A stretch of DNA of 64,000 nt from Theodoxus fluviatilis (GCA_034096865.1 JAWQFJ010001862.1:121001-185000); one strand, 5' to 3'; positions 1-11,135 are shown, numbered from the stretch's first letter. A program made the numbers and translations. The notes: a model not told the origin generated them from the letters alone.

Positions 1-544
1 ATATCTTATACGTGGCGGAAAGTGTGAAGGGAGATTACATTTTTATTTTATGTTCAAATTGCTTATGAACTTGATCGTAGTTTGCATGTTTTGGGGAAGA
101 ATACTTGCAATGTTCACTGCATGTCACCGTCACGTGACCGTGCGCTGTCTTCTTCTTCTTATACCCCGATGATTGGAGGAACTTGTTCAAGTGTTGTGCG
201 CTGGGATCATTTTTCAAGGATTAAAAAGCTGCAGTGCATACAAGGATATGAACGTTGATGCTGCTGTAGCTTGTAGTACTGCAGTCAAGTCGTCGTCGTC
301 GAAAATTTCAATCAAAGTAATTGCACGAAGTGGTGATGGCGGCATTTTGTCCGCCATCTTGTTGTCGCTGCCACAAAGCGGAATGATGCAAAGCGTTCTA
401 TAAATCCGCTGTTTCCGCTTTCTTCAAGCAGCTGCGTCTACGGAACAAAAGGCTGAACTATATTTGACCAAATTACGTTAGAAACAGCAACATTTTGAAA
501 CAGACATGCGGTCGCCATTTTGATCCAGCGCCAAATGGTAAATA
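1..544. other. OGA intron 3, no gene seen
   Basis: No exon with the expected next OGA segment and no recognised protein on either strand. The left end of the hAT element's coding similarity stops near 545; the 3' TIR of that element was not found here. Confidence 0.5.
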
Positions 545-1497
545 GCAAAATCGGACATGGATATCCAGCTGTTTCTTCTGAAGTTCAGCATTCAGGGACT
601 CATCAAAGGGCAGCACCAGAGAATCAGAAGACCGGTGTGACATCGCCGATGGTAACTTCATCGCGCATGGTTCTGCGCATGCGTCAAAACCGAAAGTGAC
701 GCGTGTATCGCGCCTTGTTCAAAGGTGATGTGCTGCGAGACTTTAGATTTTGTGTTTTTCGGTCAATGTGTTCATTTATTGACCGAAAACACAAAATCTA
801 AAGTCTCGCGGCACATCACCTTTGAACAAGGCGCGATACACGCGTCACTTTCGGTTTTGACGCATGCGCAGAACCATGCGCGATTAGTTACCATCGGCGA
901 TGTCACACCGGGCCTTTGCCTTGAGCATGTCTAAGAAATGTGGCCCCAGACCAAAAGTTGTCAAGTACCGGGCTTTGCTTTCACTCAAGGCAAACTTGGA
1001 GGCGATGACACTGTCGGGAAACATGCGACGGAACAGCTCGTTCATTCCTTTGGTACTGGAGAATGAGAAGTGGGAGATGACCATTTTCAAAGTCCACAAA
1101 ATTTCTGCTTTCAGTGTGTCCTCTGTTGTCAAGAAAGTGTCAATCCCAGTAGATCTACTGCCACTGCCAGTGGGTGCAGGCCTAGTATCGACCGGCGTAG
1201 CAGCGCCAGCTGGAACCACCACCTTTGAAGCACTGTCTCAGCATTTTTTGCAGTTTGAACAAAATCTGATATTCGTGTTTGACGTTTGCTCTTTTCTTCT
1301 TGGTGTTTTTTAGCACGCGCCTGGTGCGCGACACCTTTCATGTGGCTTTTCAACGCTGCCGCTCCCATGTTGGATACATCAAAGTCTTTTTCACAAAATC
1401 GGCACTTTGCCATCCCATCCACTCTCGCTCGCATGACCCACTCACGGTATTCAGGGTCTCCTGTCCAAGAGTCTTGAAAGCGACACTTTCCAGGCAT
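545..1497 (-). pseudogene. Broken hAT transposase (BED-type zinc finger N-terminus)
   Basis: From the ATG at 1497 the frame reads MPGKCRFQDSWT and then a BED-like zinc finger, CRFCEKDFDVSNMGAAALK, with two downstream His residues. Near 1220-1250 the frame shifts and continues as a hAT core segment: TLKAEILWTLKMVISHF, ELFRRMFPDS, and YLTTFGLGPHFLDMLKAKA. It is then interrupted at 911 by a 272-bp palindrome. It resumes at 631 with SSDSLVLPFDESLN and KKQLDIHVRF, the DESLN region near the first catalytic Asp of these hAT proteins, and then decays. At least one frameshift, one insertion and a 3' truncation make it non-functional. The family call rests on remembered hAT proteins of animals. Confidence 0.75.
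636..907. mobile_element. 272-bp fold-back (palindromic) insertion flanked by CCGG
   Basis: The two halves are near-perfect reverse complements (arms about 130 bp, 12-base loop at 767-778). Termini are TGTGACATCGCC / GGCGATGTCACA. CCGG is present at both sides (632-635, 908-911), as a 4-bp target-site duplication would give. Taking out the element plus one CCGG puts the surrounding hAT frame back in register across the gap, which defines the boundaries independently. Confidence 0.8.
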
Positions 1498-1937
1498 GAT
1501 GATAATCTGATTCTCAAAGAAACACTGCACTACAAACAAAACAATCTCTTTTCACTCTGTCCTCGTTTGAACGAACTGACTGGACCGGCGAGGAAATGAA
1601 ACGAGGTCACCTAGCCAAAGAACCATCAGGAAGCAGAAGGCACACGAGCCTTCAGAATTAACCAATGGGATGCAAGGGCACGTTTTCCTGACGTGCTCAG
1701 CGTTTAAAATTAGATTGAGAGTATCGCGCGAAGCACAGCCTAGAAAACGTCTTTTTTCTTTCTTTTTTTTCTTTCTTAAATTCCATGACTTTCCATGACC
1801 TACGTTGAAATTCCATGACTTTCCAGGCCTGGAAAATGAAAAATCAAATTCCATGACTTTCCAGGTTTTCCATGACCTGTACGAACCCTGTCTCATGGTA
1901 AATAAAAGACACAAATGCAACACAAGAGATGACTTAC

Positions 1938-2035
1938 CCGCCTCCTCCACCGAGTAGAGTTCCCTCCAGTACACCCTGTGCTTGCAGTCATCTTTGGGAG
2001 CATACATGTACGTGTTCAGACCCATCTTCTTCATC
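1938..2035 (-). CDS. OGA: OGA exon 3
   Basis: A 98-base exon with acceptor GTCCTTGCAG and donor GCGG|GTAAGT. It encodes [16 protein letters not shown] followed by [16 protein letters not shown]. The incoming phase 2 codon completes Trp; the outgoing phase 1 base fits a Glu codon, as in other OGA proteins. The next exon was not found in the remaining 1.9 kb, which is mostly a hAT transposon. Confidence 0.93.
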
Positions 2036-3463
2036 CTGCAAGGACAATAAACTGTTATGAAAACTTGTGTGACCTAAAATGTTCATTCAACTACAGCAAC
2101 AAAAAACCCAACATCATCCAGTGCCACACCAAACTAAATACAACCCACCAAAAAAAACTTCAAGCCAACTCTAAACATTGGGTTATGGAGAGAAAAAAAC
2201 AGGGAGGGGGGGGGGGGGGGGGGGGGGGGGGAAGAGAAGGGAAATAAATCAAGGTGAATGAACTGTGTATTATCCCATCTTCCGGCTATATCAGGTCTCT
2301 GGAATTCCACTATCCAAGTTTTAATGAAGCATTTTCAGGACAAGATACATTTACGTGATTTAGATTCATGTTCAATCTGGCCTCTCTAAATGAAAAAAAA
2401 GGTAAAAAGGTTAAAAAAATTAATAAAGGGCCGTTTAACAAATTGGGGGGAGGGGGTGGGTGCAGGTAAGAGAGGCTTTAGCTAAAAATGCTCTTTAATA
2501 TGACTGCTGTCACTACTACAGAGAGAGCTAGCTTTCAAGGTATCTACTAAGATCCTATATACACTAAGATGATTCACTTCGATACTTTGAACGAGGTTTC
2601 TTTCAGAGTTACCTCCCCCTATGCGAATGCTACTTCTAAGCGCTGTGTTGACAACATTGCATGTGTGTGTGTGCGTGTGAAAGGTATAAAGTTTGGTGTG
2701 AAATATACTGTACAAGGCATGTATAGGTAATCTGGATGTTTGTTGAAACCATGCATGTTTATTTTAGTACTCTTTTGCGTTCAGACGGTAAATTTCGGTA
2801 TATAAAGCAGGGCAGTCTCTCTCTCTCGTTCCCTCATTCCTCCCTTATCTGTTAACCACTGTCATCCTGTCTGGACCTGACCCTAACTTATGTCTTTCAG
2901 CATCGGTTGCTTCCTCACACGCTGTCATGGCTCCACTCTACCGCTGAGCCAAGTATGTTTCCCCCCCCCCCCGACACTTTTGACACCATCTGCCCACTCT
3001 AATGGACGGAGGGAGAGAGACTACCAGAACCCGATAATAGAGACGATATAGACGACAGTCTAGGGATGTAGAGGGATAGAGGAGTGGCGATGCATGCAAT
3101 GGAAGAGAGATGACGATCCTGTCTTAGGAACACCATGTGTGCGATGAGACATAAAAAAGGCGAGTCAGGTTTGACGATGTTATTGTTAAGCCCAGCACCC
3201 CAAGGAGAACCGCGGAGTGCACTGCAAGTCCAGAAAAATGAAGAGCGGCAAAGCTCAAATAAGGAGCGAGGATGTAAGTATAGCTGCAATAGTGATGTCC
3301 GCGAAATGATAAGGTGGTGATTTGTTCTGTCAACATATACTGAAGTAATAACACTAGCTATAATAACTTCAGTGGGGTGATGCTAACAGCAAACAACTCC
3401 TCCTCCTCCTGCTGTAGTCAATGAATAGCTTTTGTCATGAAGGAATATATATAATTGAGAAGG

Positions 3464-3505
<42 letters not shown>

Positions 3506-6500
3506 CACATATATGTTTCCACAGTTTTATTCCCATCGACTTAAAACTTGGTATGGGGATAGGTGTGGGCCGGGGTCAGGTCATGGTGGGGTAAAAAAAT
3601 TGTGTTGCCATGTTAACCGGAAGTGGGCACAAACAAGATGGCCACCGCCGAAAACTCAAAGTGCTCCGATTTGACCAAAATTTGGTGTGTGGGTAGGTTA
3701 AGTCAAATGATGAAGATCTGTGAACAAATTTTTTGGTTATCATGGTTACTACCATTGTAGCGATCCGTTACTCCTGGACGACTGTGTCAAAGGCGGCCTG
3801 AGACACAGGAGTATATAGGTGAGTAAGATGAGTAAATGGGCGCGAAGCAGTGCCTAGCCGGGAAGCGGCTAGGTTAGTATAATAAGTGCACCAGTGCAAC
3901 ACCATAATAGTTGTGGCGTTTATGCTTCGTTGATTCCAACCGCCTAGCCGGGATTGCTTGGTGACACCAAAGATCTTATATACACATTGAAAGACTGCAC
4001 TGCATCGTTCTCACAGAAATGCTTAAGAAACAGAAAAAGCATCCAATATTGCTACCTGTAATTTTCCCTGCACTCTGGCCCCAAGGCAGAAAAACTTGTG
4101 CGATGAAAACAATGACTGGAAAGACTAACTGTAAATGTGCGATACAGAGAAAGACTGGACAGTTGCTTTTTCAGTAGCAAATTCATGTTCCTCACATGTA
4201 GCCACGCTTTAACACTGAAAATATTCGATAATTCGTTCTCCGCTGACTCGTGTGTGCCTTAATTTGTCACCTTGCTGCCATCTCCGCTGCACAATTGAAG
4301 TAGATTACAATTTTTTTATTTATTGTGTACACGATGTGTGGTTGACTGAGAAATCCTGCATTAAGTTCGAATTGAAAAAAAATCGTTTAGACACTCTTAC
4401 CCATTGAAAACAGTATTTGAAACCAAACGAAGTCTCTTTGTTACAACAATGGTCAGCGCGGAACAGCATTCTATCGCAAAGGGACGTAACTCTAAATTCT
4501 GACCTCGCTTCACGTAAAGGAAAATTGCTTCAGTGTGCGGTCTTAGTGTATAGGGTCTTTGGTATCTAGCTTATATGTAGGGCACAACACAACGGGGCTC
4601 ATTCCCACAACGACCTAGTTGCTTGCCCCCCCCCCCCCCCAAACATGGTTCCTGAATAGAGCAATAATTCCCCAAACCCATGCCATCCCAGGACAGCTAG
4701 GGGCAGTATGGGATTGGCAGAACAGGTGTGACATACTTAAAATGACAACTCACCAGCTGAAAAGCAGCTTCCTCTGTTCTGTGGTCCATGGCCTTCCATA
4801 AAAGCCTGTAAGCAAAAACAGTTTTGTAATGCTCACTTCCAGTTCCACCTACCCAATACTTCCACTATTTCCACAGAGCACAAGAATGAGCGCTTTTGCG
4901 CGGGTAAAGGGAAGCAACTCGCCGCTAGGTGGCGCCGTCGAGGCGCGTCAACCTTCTCTGTCAGTGAATCTGTTCCGTACTGTAACTTTCATTCCGGCAA
5001 ACCTCTTTGAGCCTTATTTTGCGATTTTCTGCATCATGTGACTATCGAAAATGGCAAAACCATTCGGAGAGTGGACTAAACAAGAGTTGAGAGCTGCATT
5101 ACGTCGGAGAAATGCACGGATCTCTGGACGAAAGGCTGATTTGGTGGCAAGGCAGTTCAAGAGTTTTCTCAGATTCACAATCGCATTGTTTTGACGCTGT
5201 ACAATAGTTATTGATCTATATATTTTTCGGTGATAGTTAATGTGTTATAAATTACCGAAGTGGTGGAAAATGGCAGGATTTTGTTCAGTGGCTTGTTCAA
5301 GTTGTTGGCAATTTCGTTAAATACTAATCTAATGTAGGTATGTCACAATGATTTTTTTTTGGGGGGTGGAGGATTAAAATACATCATTAAAAAGCACTAA
5401 AAAGTAGAAACATTGTAGAATTTTTTTTAATCGGTTAATATTTTTTTAATGACGTTTATTTGAAGGATTAAAATATTTGTGAAGAAAAGTGCTCCCAAAT
5501 TTTTCTGTTTTGTATTACAGCCAGAACTCCGTTGTTTTTTGCTCAATTATCTCACAACTTGGCGGGTGCATGGGCTTCTTATATCATGCAGATGATCTAA
5601 CCAAGTGTTGACAGACGGAAAAATACTGGGCCTGGAAACAAACAACAAAACAAACCACAACATACACGATGTAGCAGACAGCAAAGAGCTATTCCGCCAA
5701 TCAAAATACTGCGATTTGGTCACGTGACAAGAACCTCTGTGTACCTGCATGTTTTGTATTACAAATGGCCAGAACTCCGTTGTTTTTTGCTCAATTATCT
5801 CACAACTTGACAGGTGGGCTTCTTATATCATGCAGATGATCTAACCAAGTGTTAACAGACGGGAAAATACTGGGCCTGGACACAAACAACAAAACAAACC
5901 ACAACATACACTGTCAGCCTTTGCTGCTAGCGAGTCAGTGACGCGAATCGCAAGCGCCCCCTATCGGCAGACAATTCCCGCGCAAAAGCGCTCATTCTGA
6001 AACAGTGAAAGCATGCAAGCGCGGCAAGAATTCCGCAGCTAGGCGCCACTCTGCCCACTAAAAACCCCAGATCCTGTGTCCGTATGACGTTGTCCTACTT
6101 CTGCAACTTGAACGAAGCAATGGAGTTACGCTTATGATAGGGATGTGTAAAATAAAAAACGACGTTTCTGACATCTGCACACTTTGCCCGAATTATATTA
6201 TAAATGTGTAATTCACCCGTCCCATATTTACATTAGCTTATGACTAGCTGCGGATTTTCCCCCCCCGATTCGAAACAGTTACCTCACATTGCTAAGGCGA
6301 TCAGTGCATCGTGGCCACACAAATCCTAGCTATCAAATCAACACAATCGTGCAGTGCATCGTCAATATTCCGATTCAACTCATTCTATATAATTATATTA
6401 TAACTCAAAATAGACCTAATGAAGTATCCAGGTTTAAATCCGTTTAACATGTAGCGTGAACTTTCATATTTAACGTATCACAGCGCTCATTTCAACGAAC

Positions 6501-7115
6501 ATTTCCCCCCTTCAAAGGTGTGCCTGAGGGTACCGTTGATTGAGTGCATGACTGCATCCTTGTGAGGACTGCCTCAGTGGTAATTCAAGTTAGGCGGCTA
6601 TGTCACTGTCAGGGTGGCCTCTTTTCACGATCAAGTGTAGTGCAGTGCGAGTGTGGACAAGACCACAACTGCACATATCGGGGCAAAACCCTACAGTATG
6701 TCGTGAAAATACACTAAACGGGAAATAAATGTTTGCTCGCGATTTTATGCATGACCTTGGTAAATGAACCTCCGATCAGTGGTGTCTGGTGACTGTGGTC
6801 ACTGCCCGCGATGGCGGAATGGTGCCAACTGCAAACACCAGTACTACTTCAGCCGAGACAGTGTTCTCCATCCACAAATTAATAATATTAAAATCATGGA
6901 CCCACCACTACTGTGCGATCGCATTAAAATATATTTGTCCTACTCCTCGCCATTAGGCGATTAGTTTCAACATACGATTATAATTATTGCGAACCATCTT
7001 TCAAGCACAAAAATCTCGCGTAATAGCTTTTCAAGTCAATCCATTACACACCTTCGACGACACCGCAGGTGAAGTCCGCACGACGGTTCAGTATTGGAGA
7101 TTCTTCACTCGTCAT
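1938..7115 (-). CDS. OGA: O-GlcNAcase (GH84), 5' three exons, gene continues past left edge
   Basis: OGA removes O-linked N-acetylglucosamine from Ser/Thr of nuclear and cytoplasmic proteins; the GH84 catalytic domain is N-terminal. The join 7115-7052, 4805-4754, 2035-1938 gives about 70 residues that start [10 protein letters not shown] and then run [33 protein letters not shown] and [12 protein letters not shown]. These match the start of the animal GH84 fold, including the GFYGRPW loop and the substrate-contacting Lys of YAPKDD. Intron phases are 1, 2 and 1, and every junction keeps frame with GT/AG sites. The paired catalytic Asp residues lie further downstream, so they are outside the window. 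Odd point: KDDCKH where vertebrates have KDDYKH. Introns 1 and 3 contain transposons. The upstream boundary is chosen at the ATG nearest the conserved block; in-frame ATGs further upstream (to 7262) could be used instead. Confidence 0.93.
2041..4750. other. OGA intron 2: microsatellites and anonymous repeats, no gene
   Basis: Holds a poly-G run (about 2207-2231), poly-C runs (about 2950-2961 and 4627-4640) and a (TG)n tract (3467-3504). From about 3510 to 4000 there is a stretch that resembles an interspersed repeat (CCTAGCCGGGA occurs twice, near 3860 and 3940). No protein family recognised. Confidence 0.5.
4754..4805 (-). CDS. OGA: OGA exon 2
   Basis: A 52-base exon between a TTTTTGCTTACAG acceptor and a CAGCTG|GTGAGT donor. 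It encodes [16 protein letters not shown], the first strand and helix of the GH84 barrel. It is too short to stand out as an open frame and was found by family match. A TIR element begins only 78 bases upstream of the acceptor (at 4883). Confidence 0.92.
5051..5194 (+). CDS. SAP-domain short ORF inside the TIR element
   Basis: A 47-residue ORF. Residues 8-34 read [20 protein letters not shown] followed by KADLVAR, the helix-extended loop-helix pattern of SAP domains (LkveELkeeLkkRgLsvsGkKaeLv). SAP domains bind AT-rich DNA. In marine invertebrates they often head multi-exon proteins with SWIM and YqaJ-type domains. This is therefore probably a first exon or a decayed remnant, not a complete protein. 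A comparable SAP start is seen at 36597 (- strand). Confidence 0.55.
   Translation: MAKPFGEWTKQELRAALRRRNARISGRKADLVARQFKSFLRFTIALF
5508..5912 (+). repeat. Diverged direct duplication (two units)
   Basis: The stretch from about 5508 (GTTTTGTATTACAGCCAGAA) recurs from 5751 (GTTTTGTATTACAAATGGCC). The shared part includes CAGAACTCCGTTGTTTTTTG and ATCATGCAGATGATCTAACC. The first unit carries about 80 extra bases. Confidence 0.75.
6000..7050. other. OGA intron 1, distal part, no gene seen
   Basis: AT-rich, non-repetitive to the eye, with scattered short open frames lacking any family similarity. Confidence 0.4.
7052..7115 (-). CDS. OGA: OGA exon 1 (coding part)
   Basis: Sixty-four coding bases, 21 codons plus one base. 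It encodes the start and the CGVVE segment that precedes the GH84 GFYGRPW loop. The donor is GAAG|GTGTGT and leaves phase 1, which the next exon (GC TTT TAT) completes to Gly. The frame stays open upstream to an ATG at 7262, so a longer N-terminus is possible. Confidence 0.88.
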
Positions 7116-7560
7116 TTTCGTCTCCGACTGGAGCATTCTGCGCTTGTGGCACCTACTCGTGATAGTCCCGATGTTGGAGCTTTGACGCTTCACCATCAGG
7201 GGAAGACTGCTGTCTGTGGTAAACACGAACGTGTACACGGGGTTTACATCCGAGAATTTCACGGGCTCCTTCGTTCATTGGTTGAAAGATTATATTCATC
7301 CAATCAGAAAGCTGAAAGAAAGAGAATGCTGGGAAGGATCTCACAGTTAGGCAGAACGAAAAATTTTTCATCAACAACCAGCCACAGCCGGAAATTTCCG
7401 TCCAGGATAGCCGCCATTGGCCTAGCCAGAACTGGAAATGTTGCCAAGTAGGCCGAGCATTCTTTAGAAAATAACGGAATTGCACTCGATGTTTCGTTTC
7501 AGGGCACTGGAAACCTGGCAGCTACTACATATTATGAAAGCCGCACACGGACGCGGCGCG
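7116..7560 (-). promoter_or_regulatory. Probable OGA promoter / 5' UTR with CCAAT boxes
   Basis: The sequence upstream of the OGA start has several CCAAT elements: ATTGG at 7277-7281, CCAAT at 7300-7304, and ATTGG at 7416-7420. On the - strand the last one reads CCAATGGCGGC, a CCAAT box fused to a YY1-like core. No TATA box is evident. The open frames across this stretch on both strands have no recognisable domain and are treated as chance. Confidence 0.5.
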
Positions 7561-7663
7561 CACACACACAGAGTAGATCGTCTTGTACACGCATTCACTG
7601 TCATTTTTAGTGTCTCACTCTCTCTCGAGGGCTGGAGGCTTAACGAATAAAGCGTTCATATCG

Positions 7664-7774
<111 letters not shown>

Positions 7775-7776
7775 TG

Positions 7777-7972
7777 TCCCCTGTGGGTTCGGGGTAAGAA
7801 TAGACCCACCACGTCTCCCTACGCGATTCGTAAGAGGCGAATGACTAGGCATTCTAGATGACTAGGGACACCGTTACTTGATTTGCGTTTACTCTAAACT
7901 GCTCCAGTGATTTTCGTGCTTAGTGGCCTTACATAACCTACAAAGGCTGATAGGCCGTAAAACACCATCCAT
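7777..7972 (+). mobile_element. SINE-like interspersed repeat, copy 1
   Basis: Starts CCCCTGTGGGTTCGGGGTAA and ends GGCCGTAAAACACCATCC. It is the same family as 32824-33005 (- strand) and 44435-44620 (+ strand), whose insertions are bounded by 13-bp target-site duplications. No coding potential. Confidence 0.8.
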
Positions 7973-8124
7973 TCCTACGCGATTCGTATGAGGTGAATGG
8001 ACATTGTGACTTGATTTGCGCTTACTCTAAACTAGGATTTTTTTAATGGCCTTATAGCCTACAATAAGGCTGCTAGTGCTAGCAAAGATCGTGTATAGAT
8101 CTGGTGTTAGGCCGTAAAACTCAT

Positions 8125-8125
<1 letters not shown>
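7973..8125 (+). mobile_element. Partial second unit of the SINE-like repeat
   Basis: Repeats the middle and 3' part (CCTACGCGATTCGTATGAGG ... GGCCGTAAAACTCATC) directly after copy 1. It lacks the 5' head and carries an extra block near 8070-8110. Confidence 0.65.
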
Positions 8126-8203
<78 letters not shown>

Positions 8204-8204
8204 A
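8126..8204 (+). repeat. Poly-C / (CT)n / (CA)n compound microsatellite
   Basis: A C run is followed by (CT)n and then (CA)n. Confidence 0.95.
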
Positions 8205-8270
8205 AATTCTGACACACAGAGATATAGTATCTCTGACACAGGTTGGTCACGTGACTTCGGCTCCACATTC

Positions 8271-8611
8271 CAGGGCCGGACCAAATGAGTTGGGGGGGGG
8301 GGGGGGTTCCTTTTTGGTTGGGGGGGACAAATCAGCGAAGTGGCGAAGCCACGAGCGCGCGCCTGCGAAACTAGGGGGGTCCGGGGGCATGCCCCCCCGG
8401 AAATTTGTTGAAAAACGGTTAAAATCTGTGCAATCTGGTGCATTCTGGGCCTTGTTTTGAGGGGTAAGAGCAGCATTGTTTTTGGAGACACACACAAAAA
8501 ATATATTTAAAAAAAAACTCAAACCAAGGTACATGCTTTTTCTAGGGGGGGGGGGGGGGGGGGGGGGGGGGGGTCCGGAACCCCTGGAACCCCCCCCTGG
8601 GTCCGGCCCTG
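8271..8611 (+). mobile_element. hAT-type MITE, CAGGGCCGGAC termini
   Basis: 341 bp bounded by CAGGGCCGGAC and GTCCGGCCCTG. ACATTCC occurs at both flanks (8265-8271 and 8612-8618), close to the 8-bp duplication typical of hAT. The interior has poly-G tracts and a GGGGGCATGCCCCC palindrome. It shares the stretch from CGAAGTGGCGAAGCCACGAG to CAATCTGGTGCATTCTGG with the larger element at 14860-16326. Confidence 0.8.
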
Positions 8612-8619
8612 ACATTCCA

Positions 8620-9752
8620 ATGATTTTACCAATCAAAATTCAATATGATCAGAAGACCATTGAGAGTAAAAAGAGGCGATTCTATTTCACTCCAATTATT
8701 TATCCCGATAGATAAACACAAATTTGGTGTTCTAATAAAACTAATCTATGAGATTTTCAGGAAATCATTTGAGAACTACTTTTAGCACGTACGTACGTGT
8801 CTATAAGTATAAGGTTGCAAACTGCCTTGAGCACGTGCGATTGTGTATAATTATAGTAATACACGCAATCTTTGGACCTACTATAAACGCAGCGAAAAGG
8901 ATTCCTATGGGTCCGGGCTGGCTTCGTGAATCTATGGTTATACTCTCGCAAGTAAATGCTTTCTGGCCGAAACCTGTGGTCTAACTGCCTTCACACTGTT
9001 TGACGAGCTCCACACTTCGATCATTCGTGTTTCGACTGATGGAGTCAGTAAGTGATTTAACCTACATTCCGTCTGTGTTGAACGTTAATCGAATAGAAGT
9101 TTCTTCTGTAGGAATCCGTCCGATTCTGAAGTTCATTATTATCGGATAGCTCAGAAGCAGTTTTTCTAAGTTTAATCCTTCTAAGCATACATTAAATTAA
9201 TGATTCCTCATCAGCAAAAGCACTCAGTGGGTTTCTGTGTGTATCGGTCCAAAAGGACATGCAGACGGGATTGGTTGCCTTACTCGCTCAATGAAGTATA
9301 AATATTGCTGTTGTATTCAAAGTCCTTATAATTAGTAGAGTTCACAATATTACACTCTTGTGATTCAAATTTTACCGCATACAAGTTTTACATTCATGGG
9401 AAATCGATGTTTAGAAAATGAATTGACGAAAAGATGGCTGCCAGTATCGAGTGTATCACAACAAGCGGAGGAATACACTCACGATGTGATATGCCTTCAG
9501 CGTGGCTGAGACTCAGGGTTCAGAACGGTGGTATGCATGTTATGGAAGAATTAAGGCTATCACGTGACCAACCTGTTGCTGAGACTATATCCACTAGTCT
9601 CCGCCACGCTGAATGACACACACACACACACACACCACATAATACACATGCAATGCATGACATTATGTTGACTGCCGTGTTGCATCTGCAGAACCACCCA
9701 CCTGTACCTCTGATTTGGTGGGGGTGGGATAGGGGGCGTGGGGAGGTCCGGG

Positions 9753-9828
<76 letters not shown>

Positions 9829-9960
9829 TCTCGATGAACTCAAATGAGCATGTTACACAGCTAGGGATCTTGGTATTATTACCTTACTTGTTCACTCGCA
9901 CATGATAATATTTTCATCAATTGCCGAAGACGAGTACGTTGTTGTCACTTCGTGACGGGC
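8620..9960. other. No gene; contains long (TG)n at 9755-9827
   Basis: Short open frames only, none with recognisable similarity. A (CA)n tract at 9616-9634 and a roughly 72-base (TG)n tract at 9755-9827. Confidence 0.5.
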
Positions 9961-9966
9961 CAAGCG

Positions 9967-10997
9967 AAAAATCATAATAGCCGCCATCTTTGAAGAATAG
10001 GAACTGGAATGCATAGTGGAAGACGTATGTGTCTATACATTTATAGGAATTAACATTGGTCGATGATGGTGAAAAATTGCACCAAACCATTTAGAAAGTT
10101 TGATTGCAACTATAATTATAAAGCATAAAGAATATTGATTATAGATAAGTTTTACTTTTGCAATGTGTACACATCCTCGAAAACGATTTGTAAATAAACA
10201 AGCTGATCGAGGGGAGTGTCCTGACGCCTAATTAAGTTGGCAGACGTGCACATACGAAGTGTGATGAATAGCAAACCTGTCGGCGGCTGGAGTCACAGCT
10301 GCGTCTATAATTTAATCAGCAGAGCCTATACGCAACCACATTCGCTTAGCCGATTGCGGTTTCAAATTCAGCGCCGTTTGTGGAGATAGGACGGCAATCG
10401 TTATGCCTATAGTCATCGCCAAATCATCTCACACCAACTGCACGGATCGGATTCTTCATTTTCGCCACATGAGGCAAACGAATTTGTCAATTCAATCCAG
10501 AACTAAAGACCTATATCGGCTTTACATTAAACATAAAATCACACGTACTTTGACGAGAATGTATACTTTGCTACGATCAGTGATCACTGTTCACGGGCTC
10601 ATGCATAAACGAGGCAGCCCATCATGCAATACCCCTAAAAGCGAATGCAGTCGTGTAAGTGCTGCTGATTGAAAACCTTAGCTGTGCCTCTAGTGGCTGA
10701 CAGGTTTCCTTATTCATCACATTCCAATTGTGCACGCCTGACAGCTATGGTGTAGGACACTTCCCTCGATCAGTGTGTTTGTTTACAAATCGTTTTCGGG
10801 TCTGTGTACAAATTGTAAAAGTAAAATTAATCCATTATCAATCTTTTCAGGGATTTTTTGTTGTAATAAAACTATCTCAATGGTTTGATGCAATTCTTAT
10901 ATATCATCATCGACCAATCTTTACTCCTCAGAAAGTACGGACACATTCTCTTCCACTGTATGCATTCTAGTTCTTATCTTTCAAAGATGGAGGGTCT
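9967..10997. mobile_element. ~1-kb fold-back element, copy A
   Basis: The left arm (about 9967-10340) and right arm (about 10640-10997) are imperfect reverse complements. Matching blocks include CGAAAACGATTTGTAAA, TTGGTCGATGATG, GTGTGATGAATA and the terminal CCATCTTTGAA. A diverged copy lies in SNRPG intron 2 at 40697-41705. No ORF; non-autonomous. Confidence 0.75.
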
Positions 10998-11135
10998 TGT
11001 CACGTTAAAAATCCGAATCTAAAAATACATCCGAACAAGAGACTGTCATTGGTCGATATGAATAGATCTGATGTCACTTTCGCGCCACTAGCTAATTTCG
11101 CCATGCTCATTGGACTTCGGATTTTTAACGTGACA
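10998..11135. mobile_element. Short MITE with 20-bp TIR
   Basis: TGTCACGTTAAAAATCCGAA at the left and its exact reverse complement at the right, 138 bp in all. It abuts the right end of the preceding fold-back element. Confidence 0.75.

Larger units (their letters stand above)
545..1890 (-). mobile_element. hAT-type DNA transposon, 3'-truncated, with an inserted palindrome
   Basis: The right edge is a hAT-like terminus: read on the - strand it starts CAGGGTTCGTACAGGTCATG at 1890. It is followed by repeated subterminal TGGAAAGTCATGGAATTT motifs (1785-1870), the usual transposase-binding layout. The transposase frame starts at 1497 in the same direction. Similarity fades at about 545 and no matching left terminus is visible, so the element is truncated or rearranged. 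It lies in OGA intron 3 in the sense orientation. Confidence 0.75.
4883..5998 (+). mobile_element. TIR-bounded element carrying a SAP-domain ORF
   Basis: A perfect 22-bp inverted repeat bounds 4883-4904 and 5977-5998 (it starts AGAATGAGCGCTTTTGCG). It extends imperfectly inward to about 60 bp, with shared GCCG-TAGG-GGCGC blocks. The flanks (AGAGCACA, GAAACAGT) show no clear target-site duplication. Inside are a SAP-domain ORF at 5051-5194 and a direct duplication at 5508-5912. The superfamily is not recognised. It lies in OGA intron 1. Confidence 0.7.

Noticed and set aside
6987..7451. 154-aa + strand frame over the OGA 5' region
   Set aside because: Antisense to the OGA first exon and promoter, no domain recognised; GC-rich promoter sequence easily stays open.
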